Assembly (NCBI GenBank): GCA_026125865.1
Contig: JAHCKI010000001.1
Coordinates: 1 to 30,256 of the forward strand
Origin: Rhodospirillales bacterium
GTDB lineage: Bacteria; Pseudomonadota; Alphaproteobacteria; Rhodospirillales; Defluviicoccaceae
DNA length: 30,256 bases
Direction of reading: 5' to 3'
Part shown: positions 23,883 to 30,256 of the stretch, piece after piece
Position numbering within the stretch: the first letter of the stretch is position 1
How the letters are laid out: every line of letters begins with the position of its first letter
The notes under the pieces: generated by a model
Database searches by the model: none
Seen by the model: only the letters and a program-made list of their open reading frames with translations
What the model was told of the DNA's origin: nothing
Program-made: the position numbers and the translations under genes

Positions 23883-25202
23883 GGGCTTGTCAGGAAATAA
23901 TCGAATCGGGTTTGTTTTTTTGGTGAAAGTGGATTCCCGGTGGCGGCGAAATACCATATTTTGTGGTGATGATCGATGTGGAAGCCATACGGCAGCGGTA
24001 TGAGGCGGTTGCGCCGTTTCTTGATGAGCGCGGCCGGCGTCTGGTTGCGGCCTCGGAGGCAGTGGCGGCGGGCTATGGCGGGATAGCGGCGGTCACGCGG
24101 GCGACCGGGGTGGCGCCGAGCACGGTTGGCCGGGGTATCAAGGAGCTGGGGCGCGGTGCCGGCAGCGTGGCTTGCCGGGTTCGACGTCCGGGTGGCGGAC
24201 GCAAGACAACGGTTGCCAAGGACGCCACGCTGCTTTCGGATCTTGAGGCTCTGGTCGAACCGACGTCGCGCGGCGACCCGCAGTCGCCGCTGCGCTGGAC
24301 CTGCAAGAGCGTACGCCGGCTGGCGGCGGCGCTGCAGGCTCAGGGTCACCGGGTGAGCCATACCCTGGTGGGGGAGCTGCTCAAGGGTCTGGGCTTCAGC
24401 CTGCAAGGCAACCGCAAGGTCACGGAAGGCGACAGTCATCCTGATCGGGATGCCCAGTTTGCCTATATCAATGCCAAGGTGGGCGAGGCGTTGGCCGAGA
24501 ACCAGCCGGTGATCTCGGTCGACACCAAGAAGAAGGAGCTGGTCGGCGACTTCAAGAATGGCGGCCGCGAATACCGTCGGCACGGTGATCCGGAGGCGGT
24601 GCGGGTCCATGATTTCATGATCAAGGAGCTGGGCCGGGCGGTTCCCTATGGCGTCTACGACATCGCCGCCAACGCCGGTTGGGTGAGCGTCGGCATTGAC
24701 CACGACACCGCCGCCTTTGCGGTGTCCAGCATCCGCCGCTGGTGGCAATCGCTCGGCCGGGCGCGCTATCCGCACGCCACCCGGCTGCACATCACCGCCG
24801 ACGGCGGCGGCAGCAACGGCTCGCGGGTCCGGCTGTGGAAGCGTGAGTTGCAAAAGCTCGCCAATGAGATCGGCCTCGACATCGTCGTCAGCCACTTGCC
24901 GCCAGGGACCAGCAAGTGGAACAAGATCGAGCACCGCTTGTTCTCCTTCATTACCCAGAACTGGCGCGCCACGCCGCTCGTCAGCTACCAGGTCATCGTC
25001 CAGCTCATCGCCGCCACCACCACCAAGACCGGCCTCACCGTCCACTGCGAACTCGATACGGCTTCCTATCCCAGCGGCATCGCCGTCTCCGATGCTGAAA
25101 TGGCCGACCTCAATCTGACCCGCGCCGAATTCCACGGTGACTGGAACTACACCATCTCGCCCAAACCACCATAAGATCGCGCACTTATTGCCTTACAGTC
25201 CC
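23883..25202 (+). mobile_element. ISAzo13-like insertion sequence inside the IS4 transposase gene
   Basis: The element is 1320 bp and flanked by TGA at 23880-23882 and 25203-25205. Its ends, GGGCTTGTCAGGAAATAA and the complement of GGGACTGTAAGGCAATAA, match at 14 of 18 positions. It carries one full-length transposase gene. The exact ends are inferred from the perfect restoration of the IS4 reading frame when it is removed. Confidence 0.85.
23963..25174 (+). CDS. ISAzo13 family transposase
   Basis: The 403-residue protein looks like a complete ISAzo13-family (DDE) transposase. An N-terminal helix-turn-helix region is visible at about 35-65 (GGIAAVTRATGVAPSTVGRGIKEL). The conserved blocks RWTCKSVRRLAAAL, VISVDTKKKELVGDFKNGG, HITADGGGSNGSRVRLWK and LPPGTSKWNKIEHRLFSF supply the catalytic acidic residues: D of SVDTKK, D of TADGGG, and E of WNKIEHR. 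The start may be GTG 23963 or ATG 23969; no strong ribosome site precedes either. No frameshift or stop interrupts it, so the element could be active. The last 28 bases overlap the 3' end of the antiparallel IS4 transposase frame. Confidence 0.93.
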   Translation: MVMIDVEAIRQRYEAVAPFLDERGRRLVAASEAVAAGYGGIAAVTRATGVAPSTVGRGIKELGRGAGSVACRVRRPGGGRKTTVAKDATLLSDLEALVEPTSRGDPQSPLRWTCKSVRRLAAALQAQGHRVSHTLVGELLKGLGFSLQGNRKVTEGDSHPDRDAQFAYINAKVGEALAENQPVISVDTKKKELVGDFKNGGREYRRHGDPEAVRVHDFMIKELGRAVPYGVYDIAANAGWVSVGIDHDTAAFAVSSIRRWWQSLGRARYPHATRLHITADGGGSNGSRVRLWKRELQKLANEIGLDIVVSHLPPGTSKWNKIEHRLFSFITQNWRATPLVSYQVIVQLIAATTTKTGLTVHCELDTASYPSGIAVSDAEMADLNLTRAEFHGDWNYTISPKPP

Positions 25203-26262
25203 TGAGGTCGTAGAGCATACAGCCCTGGCGGAACAGGGAATGGGTCCTGCGCTTGGCGGTGTTGACCTTGAGGTGGCGATCCATGCCCAGCGCCTCGCCG
25301 GCCTCGCCGAGCATGGTGAGGAGAAGCACGGCGAAGGCGTTAAGGAGCAGCAGGCGGTCGCGGCGTTGGGGATCGCCGATGCGCACGGCGCCGAGGCCCA
25401 TGCCGAAGCGCAGATCTTTGGTGTCGCGGAAGCTGGGTTCAATGGTCCAGCGTTTGGCGTAGAGGTTGACGATTTCTCTGGCGGTTGCGTCGGCGTTGCT
25501 GGCGACGAGACACCAGGGTTCTTTCATGTTCTTGGCGTGGACGCAGACGACGGCGCCGACCGCTTGCGCCTCGCCGGTGACCGACGCCCCGGTGAGTTTG
25601 CGCGCCCGGCCGCCCTTGCCGACCCACGCGGCCGCCGGGCGGCTTTCCCCGTCCGCGGCGGTGACGCGGATGTCGCCGCGGAAGCGGATGGCATAGTCGA
25701 AACCCAATTTCGTCAGATATCGGAATAACTTATGGTCTCCGAAACCGCGGTCGGCGAGGATCGTCACCTTGGTTCCCGGCGGCACCAGTTCGGCCAGACG
25801 GGCGAGACATGCGTCCTCGATGTCGTTGCGCTGACCCGTCAGTTCGTCCTTCAACATCGTCAGCCACATCAGCGGCGTCGCCCGCCCGTGCCGGGTCACC
25901 AGATTGAACGCCAGCGTCGCCTGCCCGTCGGCGTCGAAGTCGGTCCAGTCCATGACCACGACGATCTCTTTGCGCCCGCCCACCGCCTCCGGTATCCATT
26001 GCGCGAACATCGCCCACGGCGACACGCCGGCGTTGCTCAACAGCCGGTCCACCTGCTTCACCGCATGCTTGGTCAGCAACCCCCGCGCCTGCGCCAAGGC
26101 GTGGCCGATCGTCGCAACCGCCAGCGACGCCCCGGTCATCACCCCCAGCGTTCCGTTGGCAAGAGACGCAATCCGTTTCGCATGAACATGCCCCGCAAAA
26201 GCGCCATCAAGAAACCGCCGCACATCGGCCAGTCGAAACCCTGCACGCTCCACCCTGCTCAA
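25147..26262 (-). CDS. IS4 family transposase, 3' end replaced by inserted IS
   Basis: This DDE transposase has Asp105 (VVMDWTDFD), Asp171 (ILADRGFGD) and the IS4 signature Y-x2-R-x3-E-x6-K as Tyr268, Arg271, Glu275 and Lys282 (YAKRWTIEPSFRDTK). TTG 26262 is the start, with GGAGG six bases upstream. The native sequence stops after residue 353 (GCMLYDL). The final 18 residues, from RDCKAI to the stop, are encoded by the inserted ISAzo13-like element. The catalytic core is complete, but the loss of the native C-terminal 28 residues makes activity doubtful. It is the transposase of the outer element. Confidence 0.9.
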   Translation of the reverse strand: MSRVERAGFRLADVRRFLDGAFAGHVHAKRIASLANGTLGVMTGASLAVATIGHALAQARGLLTKHAVKQVDRLLSNAGVSPWAMFAQWIPEAVGGRKEIVVVMDWTDFDADGQATLAFNLVTRHGRATPLMWLTMLKDELTGQRNDIEDACLARLAELVPPGTKVTILADRGFGDHKLFRYLTKLGFDYAIRFRGDIRVTAADGESRPAAAWVGKGGRARKLTGASVTGEAQAVGAVVCVHAKNMKEPWCLVASNADATAREIVNLYAKRWTIEPSFRDTKDLRFGMGLGAVRIGDPQRRDRLLLLNAFAVLLLTMLGEAGEALGMDRHLKVNTAKRRTHSLFRQGCMLYDLRDCKAISARSYGGLGEMV

Positions 26263-26386
26263 GACTTGCCTCCGCTTCCCTCAAAAACGCTGCGGTCCTG
26301 CCAGCGACAATCCCTCGCCGCAGCCTGGACCACAGATTAGCAAGCCATTGAATCATAACAAAAGATAAAATGAGGGGATTCCTGAG

Positions 26387-26395
26387 CATGGCACT
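26387..26395. repeat. Right target-site duplication of the IS4-family element
   Basis: CATGGCACT matches 23751-23759. Together they mark the insertion point of the outer IS in an intergenic host sequence. Confidence 0.8.
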
Positions 26396-26825
26396 CACAC
26401 CAACAAGAATTTGAAAGCGCCGGCCTCAATGTCTAGATGGCATAAAAACGGCCTCTAACCAGCACGGCTTGCGAACCACGGACCGCATCACCCTACTTTC
26501 GATCTGCTCTAAATGCAGAACCAAAACACACCGAGACCGATGCTAGTTTAATTGAGAACAAAGGCTTGAACGAAAAAAAGAATTCATTCTATTGAAATAT
26601 GGTTAATTTGATTAAGAGCGGGCGGAGGCAAAATTTATCTTCGATCAGCTTAGTGGTTTCTGTGATTGCGTGCCCGATTTGGGTGCAGGCAAGGTACAAA
26701 TGAGGCCGTTATTCTGATTTCGAGGCTTTGTCATTGCCCCTTCTAGGGTGCATGATGGTCACCGACGTCATATTGACTAAGGCGGTCGAATAACGGTATC
26801 ACATACACGTATAGGTTTTGCGGCC
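26396..26825. other. AT-rich intergenic stretch upstream of the LuxR-type gene
   Basis: No gene is supported here. The middle (about 26500-26640) is notably AT-rich compared with the rest of the window. No RNA gene or repeat is recognisable. The last 60 bases hold a promoter candidate for the downstream regulator. Confidence 0.6.
26773..26802 (+). promoter_or_regulatory. Promoter candidate for the LuxR-type regulator
   Basis: TTGACT (26773-26778) is followed after 18 bases by TATCAC (26797-26802). This resembles a sigma-70 promoter with a good -35 and a weak -10 and would start transcription about 15-20 bases before the ATG at 26826. Confidence 0.35.
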
Positions 26826-28250
26826 ATGGGAGTTCGTGCGGTGCGGGGGCAGGTTACAGACCGGCGATCCGGAGGCGATCGCAGAGATACGAGTGACAGA
26901 CGTCACAAATTCGATCGGCGATCCGGCTTCGAACGTCGACGCACACTGTCGGATAAGATTCAAACGGGTTTCGCCCATCGAAACGCGGGCATTGCCTCCT
27001 ATGATGAACGGAGAGCAGGCAAGGACCGCCGCAAGGGCGACGACAGCCGCCTGGGCTTGGATCGGCGCAGCGGTATCGAAAGGCGCATCGGCGTCGATTG
27101 GCGGGAAACCGGGATAGGCAAGGAGCTTTCCCCGGAACAGGCCGTCGACCTGGTTTCCGATTTTTATGGGGCGAGCATGGACCCCCGGTTTTGGCCGACG
27201 GCGCTGATGAAGCTGTGTGAGGCCACGGGCGCAAGCGCCTGTGCGCTGGCATGGCACGACTTCACCCTCGGAAACGGCGGTCTGGAACAGTCGATCGGCA
27301 TCGACGTGGAATCGGTCCGATCCTACGGCGAATACTATTGCACTCTGAATCCCTGGCTTCAGAGCGAAGATCCCTTCATGACGCTGGGAACGGCGTGGGC
27401 GGACGCCGACCTCGTTGACGATGAATCCATTTTGACCAGCGAATTCGTTCTCCACTGGCTGCAGCCCCAAGGCCTCAACCACCAAATGTTCGGGGTGCTG
27501 GAGCGCCAGGGCAATCGCGTCCTCTATCTGACGTTGGCGCGCCCCGCGTCCCAGGGCGCCTTCAACAACGACGCGGTCGGGTTATTGCAGCGGTTGCTGC
27601 CCTATCTGCAGCGGGGTCTGCGCGCCGGTCAGATGCTGCGCCGAACCCAGAACATCCGTCAGGCCGCCCTCGACGCCCTTGATGTGATGCCGATCGGTGT
27701 GATCCTGTTGTCCGCTGGCGGTGTCGTCATCGCTGCCAACCGGGTGGCTCGCGAAATCATGGCCGCTCGCGACGTTCTTACCGTCGGACGCGGTGGTCTC
27801 GAGGTCAATCGCGACGGTCGGCGTGTTCGCTTTCGCGACCTCGTCGCCGATACCGCCACCGCCAACGACAACAACCGTCCGCCGGAGCTTGTCGCTTTTT
27901 CGGTCTCTCGGTCGGCCAGTCTCAGGCCTCTTTCGTTGATGATCTGGCCAACGCGTGATCAAGATCAAGGCCTCGATGCACCGGCCGCCGTCGTCTTCCT
28001 CGGCGACCCGGACCGGTCCCCTGATGTGGACGAAACGCGACTTCGCCAGCTCTACGGCCTCACCGCGGCCGAGGCCCGCGTCGCCGCTCTCCTGGCCCGT
28101 GGTTACCGCCTTGACGAGATCGCCGAAATGCTTGGTGTCGCGTACGAAACCACCAGGAAGCACCTGAAAAAGGTGCTGAGCAAGATGCAAACCGACCGCC
28201 AAGCGGAGCTGGTTCGCTCGCTGGTGACGGGTCCCGGTGGGCTTTGCTAG
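26826..28250 (+). CDS. LuxR-type transcriptional regulator with N-terminal (D/E)RR hexapeptide repeats
   Basis: The 474-residue protein ends in a LuxR/GerE helix-turn-helix (about 400-465): LYGLTAAEARVAALLARG and LGVAYETTRKHLKKVLSKM. The middle has a sensory-like part (about 105-280, YGASMDPRFWPTALMKLCEA) and a PAS-like segment (LDVMPIGVILLSAGGVVIAAN). Residues 12-38 and 61-93 are unusual: (D/E)RR recurs at 12, 18, 24, 30 and 36, and again at 61, 67, 79, 85, with degenerate copies at 73 and 91. The period is exactly six residues. Repeat units look like DRRSGG or ERRIGV. The ATG at 26826 has only a weak ribosome site, but the conserved repeat argues that this region is translated. The signal sensed and the target genes are unknown. 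Confidence 0.9.
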   Translation: MGVRAVRGQVTDRRSGGDRRDTSDRRHKFDRRSGFERRRTLSDKIQTGFAHRNAGIASYDERRAGKDRRKGDDSRLGLDRRSGIERRIGVDWRETGIGKELSPEQAVDLVSDFYGASMDPRFWPTALMKLCEATGASACALAWHDFTLGNGGLEQSIGIDVESVRSYGEYYCTLNPWLQSEDPFMTLGTAWADADLVDDESILTSEFVLHWLQPQGLNHQMFGVLERQGNRVLYLTLARPASQGAFNNDAVGLLQRLLPYLQRGLRAGQMLRRTQNIRQAALDALDVMPIGVILLSAGGVVIAANRVAREIMAARDVLTVGRGGLEVNRDGRRVRFRDLVADTATANDNNRPPELVAFSVSRSASLRPLSLMIWPTRDQDQGLDAPAAVVFLGDPDRSPDVDETRLRQLYGLTAAEARVAALLARGYRLDEIAEMLGVAYETTRKHLKKVLSKMQTDRQAELVRSLVTGPGGLC

Positions 28251-28287
28251 AGGAAAGTTATTTCTAAACGTCAAGGGTTTACAGCGT

Positions 28288-28335
28288 CCCCCGATGTAGA
28301 TTGCGCCAATCTACATCGGGGGGTTGTTCATTTTT
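28288..28335 (+). terminator. Strong Rho-independent terminator after the LuxR-type gene
   Basis: CCCCCGATGTAGATTG (28288-28303) and CAATCTACATCGGGGG (28307-28322) form a perfect 16-bp stem with a 3-base loop. GTTGTTCATTTTT follows on the + strand. It also lies just downstream of the convergent secB gene and may insulate both. Confidence 0.88.
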
Positions 28336-28354
28336 CCGTTTGTTTCCGGAGCGA

Positions 28355-28915
28355 TCAAACGATGGGAGCACCGTCGTCGTGCTGTTGCGCGGCCGCGGCC
28401 GCGGCTTCGGCCTGTTCCTGCAATTGCCGCTGATACATGGAAACGAAATCAATGGGTCCCAGGAGCACCGGAGGGAATCCCCCGTCTCTGGTGACGTTCG
28501 CGACGATATGACGTGCGAACGGGAATAGGAGCCGTGGGCACTCGATCAGCAGAATCGGACGCAGATGTTCGGATGGAACATTGACCGTGAAGACGCCGGC
28601 ATAGTCGAGTTCCACGAGAAACGCCGTTGAATCGCCGGTCTTGCATTCAGCCTCCGTATGGAGGGTGACTTCATAGATATCATCGACCAATTGCCGGGCC
28701 TGAACGTTGACGTTGACGTTGATGTTCGGCGACACGGTCTGCATTTTCTGAAAAATCTCGGGCACCGACGGCGCCTCGAACGACAGGTCTTTGATGAACT
28801 GGTTGTTGATAACCAGGGGCGCCTTGGCTTCCTCGGCCGGAACCTCGTTGCTGCCGCTTTCCCCTCCGCCGGAAATCGAACCGTTGCCTTGCCCTTTGGG
28901 TGTGTCGGCCATCAT
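28355..28915 (-). CDS. secB: Protein-export chaperone SecB
   Basis: SecB keeps preproteins unfolded and delivers them to SecA at the Sec translocon; it works as a cytoplasmic tetramer. The 186-residue protein has a flexible, Gly/Ser-rich N-terminal extension of about 30 residues. The conserved core follows: INNQFIKDLSFEAPSVP, NVNVNVQARQL, YEVTLHTEAEC, LLIECPRLLFPFARHIVANVTRDGGFPPVLLGPIDF in outline, and YQRQ. The C-terminal Ala/Gln tail is common in alphaproteobacteria. ATG 28915 and ATG 28912 are adjacent; AAAGGG lies just upstream of both. fxsA lies upstream on the same strand. Confidence 0.95.
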   Translation of the reverse strand: MMADTPKGQGNGSISGGGESGSNEVPAEEAKAPLVINNQFIKDLSFEAPSVPEIFQKMQTVSPNINVNVNVQARQLVDDIYEVTLHTEAECKTGDSTAFLVELDYAGVFTVNVPSEHLRPILLIECPRLLFPFARHIVANVTRDGGFPPVLLGPIDFVSMYQRQLQEQAEAAAAAAQQHDDGAPIV

Positions 28916-29183
28916 TGTTACCCTTTGTTTCTGGGGGAAATTCCATTTGGCTGAACGCTTTCAGCCAGGAGAAATCATTCGGTATCGGATGAAGGGATCG
29001 CGACGCACCCGTCGACCATTGTCGACACAATCGCATCGTGCTCCCACCTTAGCCGTGGCTAACACGGAATGCCGGTCGGCTCAACCGCGTCACGTGAAGG
29101 TCCGCAAAAAAACAAGAATGGGGCTATCTGCCGCGACTTCCAACCCTTCTCGAGTCTGGCATCTTTCTCGCATTTTCACATCC

Positions 29184-29690
29184 TCACCGATCGGAAGGCC
29201 TTTTCGGTTCCTGTCCGTTGTTGTCGCCTTCGTCGATGGTTTCGTATTCGCCCTCGATGATTGTCCGATCCTTGCCGCGGCCGCCATCGGTTGGACCCGG
29301 TTTCGGTTGCTGATCCCACATATCGACGCGTCCCGCCGTTACCATGTACCGCCCGCCAACCTGTCGCAAAACCGCGCGGAACGCCGGAATGAGCAGCAGA
29401 AAGCCGAAGCTGTCGGTAACGAACCCCGGTGTCAGAAGCATCGCGCCGGCGACGAGGATGCACAATCCGTCGAACACTTCCTTCATGGGGACTTGCCCGC
29501 TATTGAGGCTTTGCTGCGCCCGCATCAGGGTCGAAAAGCCTTGGCGGCGAACCAGCGCCGCCCCCACGACCGCCGTGAATACAATGGTGCCGACGGTGGG
29601 CCAAAGCCCGAAACGATCGCCAGCCTCGATGAGAAGCGCGATCTCTAGGATGGGAATCCCGACAAACAACAATAAAAGAACTAGGCCCAT
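29184..29690 (-). CDS. fxsA: FxsA family membrane protein
   Basis: FxsA is a small inner-membrane protein, named in E. coli for suppressing exclusion of phage T7 by F plasmid. Its general role is unclear. The 168-residue protein starts with a hydrophobic helix (VLLLLFVGIPILEIALLIEAG). Helices around WPTVGTIVFTAVVGAALVRRQG and VFDGLCILVAGAMLLTPGFVTDSFGFLLLIPA follow, the last containing the family motif LLTPGFVTD. The last 50 residues are hydrophilic and acidic. ATG 29690 is followed directly by the conserved start MGLVLLLL. The 268-base gap to secB has no visible gene. The neighbourhood with secB and Tim44 is a usual alphaproteobacterial arrangement. Confidence 0.93.
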   Translation of the reverse strand: MGLVLLLLFVGIPILEIALLIEAGDRFGLWPTVGTIVFTAVVGAALVRRQGFSTLMRAQQSLNSGQVPMKEVFDGLCILVAGAMLLTPGFVTDSFGFLLLIPAFRAVLRQVGGRYMVTAGRVDMWDQQPKPGPTDGGRGKDRTIIEGEYETIDEGDNNGQEPKRPSDR

Positions 29691-29874
29691 GGTTGTGCTC
29701 GCCTCTCATTGCGCCTATCTGACGTTGGTGACCGCCTTCGCGCGTCGTGACAGAGCTTGCTGGACCTTTGCTCGACGAAACGCTAACGTGTCGGTTGTCA
29801 TCCCTGGCCAAGCGGCAATGTGCGGTTTGGCTGCATTTACACCCGATATGCAAGTATATTAGTTATACAAACTC

Positions 29875-30256
29875 ATGGGCGGCGAGTTCCAATTTATCGA
29901 CATCATCTTGTTCGCGGTGATCGCGGCCTTTTTGATTCTGCGTCTTCGCAGTGTCCTGGGGCGCCGCAACGGCCATCAAGGGCCAACAGCGGATCCGTTC
30001 AAAACGGCGAACAAGCAAGAGCGATCCGACAATAAGGTCGTGCGCCTGCCGGATCGCAATGGCCGCGCCGGCGAAGCGGAGGCCGCACCGAAGGCAACGC
30101 CCGACGAAAAGCTGTCACCTTTGGAGACGGGTCTGAAGAACATCAAGACCGCCGATCCCAAATTCAATGGCGACGAATTCCTTTCGGGATCGCGTATCGC
30201 CTTCGAGATGATCTTGTCGGCCTTCGCCAGTGGTGACATGCCGGTCCTGCGGCCTT
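29875..30256 (+). CDS. Tim44-like domain protein, 3' end beyond the window
   Basis: The frame opens at ATG 29875 and runs without a stop to the end of the window (127 codons). It starts with MGGEFQFIDIILFAVIAAFLILRLRSVLGRR in outline. This is one membrane anchor followed by a charged linker, the usual N-terminus of alphaproteobacterial Tim44/TimA-like proteins, which are relatives of the mitochondrial import motor subunit. The Tim44 domain begins near FNGDEFLSGSRIAFEMILSAFASGD. The upstream region has TATATT and TATACAA close to the ATG, so a promoter is likely within the 184 bases shared with the divergent fxsA gene. Confidence 0.88.
   Translation, partial: MGGEFQFIDIILFAVIAAFLILRLRSVLGRRNGHQGPTADPFKTANKQERSDNKVVRLPDRNGRAGEAEAAPKATPDEKLSPLETGLKNIKTADPKFNGDEFLSGSRIAFEMILSAFASGDMPVLRP

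Larger units (their letters stand above)
23760..26386 (-). mobile_element. IS4-family insertion sequence interrupted by an ISAzo13-like element
   Basis: The outer element has terminal inverted repeats CTCACTCATCCCCTCATTT (23760-23778) and, at the right end, the reverse complement of CTCAGGAATCCCCTCATTT (26368-26386). They match at 16 of 19 positions. The 9-10 bp target duplications flank it. Subtracting the inner element (23883-25202) and one TGA copy leaves about 1304 bp, the normal size for this IS group. Its transposase runs on the minus strand and is split by the inner element. Confidence 0.88.

Noticed and set aside
23777..25135. 452-residue open frame on the minus strand across the ISAzo13-like element
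   Set aside because: It is a shadow of the transposase gene in a high-GC region, crosses the IS boundary, and shows no recognisable motifs.
1..30256. CRISPR array, prophage, toxin-antitoxin or defence island
   Set aside because: No regularly spaced repeats, phage structural genes or known defence domains were seen; the only mobile DNA is the nested IS pair.

Overview
The window looks like a chromosomal segment of a high-GC alphaproteobacterium, probably Rhodospirillales-like. The evidence is a SAM-II riboswitch in front of metZ, a plant-type glutamate-cysteine ligase, a degP/response-regulator/histidine-kinase cluster, and secB-fxsA divergent from a Tim44-like gene. These arrangements are typical of alphaproteobacteria. 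The order assignment is inference. Most of the window is ordinary housekeeping, with one accessory pocket at 23.1-26.8 kb.

Layout. 1-5546 (+): the 3' part of a sugar-nucleotide epimerase/dehydratase, a Bcp/PrxQ peroxiredoxin, a GlcD/LDHD-type FAD oxidase and a P2-type cation ATPase. 5620-7053 (-): tldD. 7084-7506: a non-coding stretch with a perfect 31-bp inverted repeat and a SAM-II riboswitch leading into metZ (+). 8716-10879 (-): rsmE-gshA. 10942-11862 (+): ubiA. 11872-16817 (-): a FemAB/CelD-like acyltransferase, a YpfJ-type zinc metallopeptidase, a polysaccharide deacetylase, a MerR (LiuR-like) regulator and mgtE. 17025-17111 (-): tRNA-Leu(GAG). Then lipB (+) and a GGDEF diguanylate cyclase (+). 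19401-23078 (-): an envelope-stress type module of degP, an OmpR-family regulator and a histidine kinase broken by a one-base frameshift. Three GTAA boxes at an exact 11-bp period lie upstream of degP, and a terminator lies between degP and the regulator.

23.1-26.8 kb: a possible small Cys-rich protein, a pair of 27-bp hairpin repeats, and a nested insertion sequence. An ISAzo13-like element (23883-25202, 3-bp target duplication) sits inside the transposase gene of an IS4-family element (23760-26386, 9-10 bp target duplication). Removing the inner element restores a 381-residue IS4 transposase in frame. 26826-28250 (+): a LuxR-type regulator with an unusual N-terminal (D/E)RR hexapeptide repeat, ended by a strong hairpin terminator. 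28355-30256: secB and fxsA (-), and the start of a Tim44-like gene (+) that runs off the window.

No CRISPR array, phage or obvious new defence system is visible. The observations most worth follow-up are the hexapeptide-repeat LuxR regulator, the phased GTAA boxes upstream of degP, the frameshifted kinase, the DgcZ-like cyclase that seems to lack zinc ligands, and the reconstructable nested IS.
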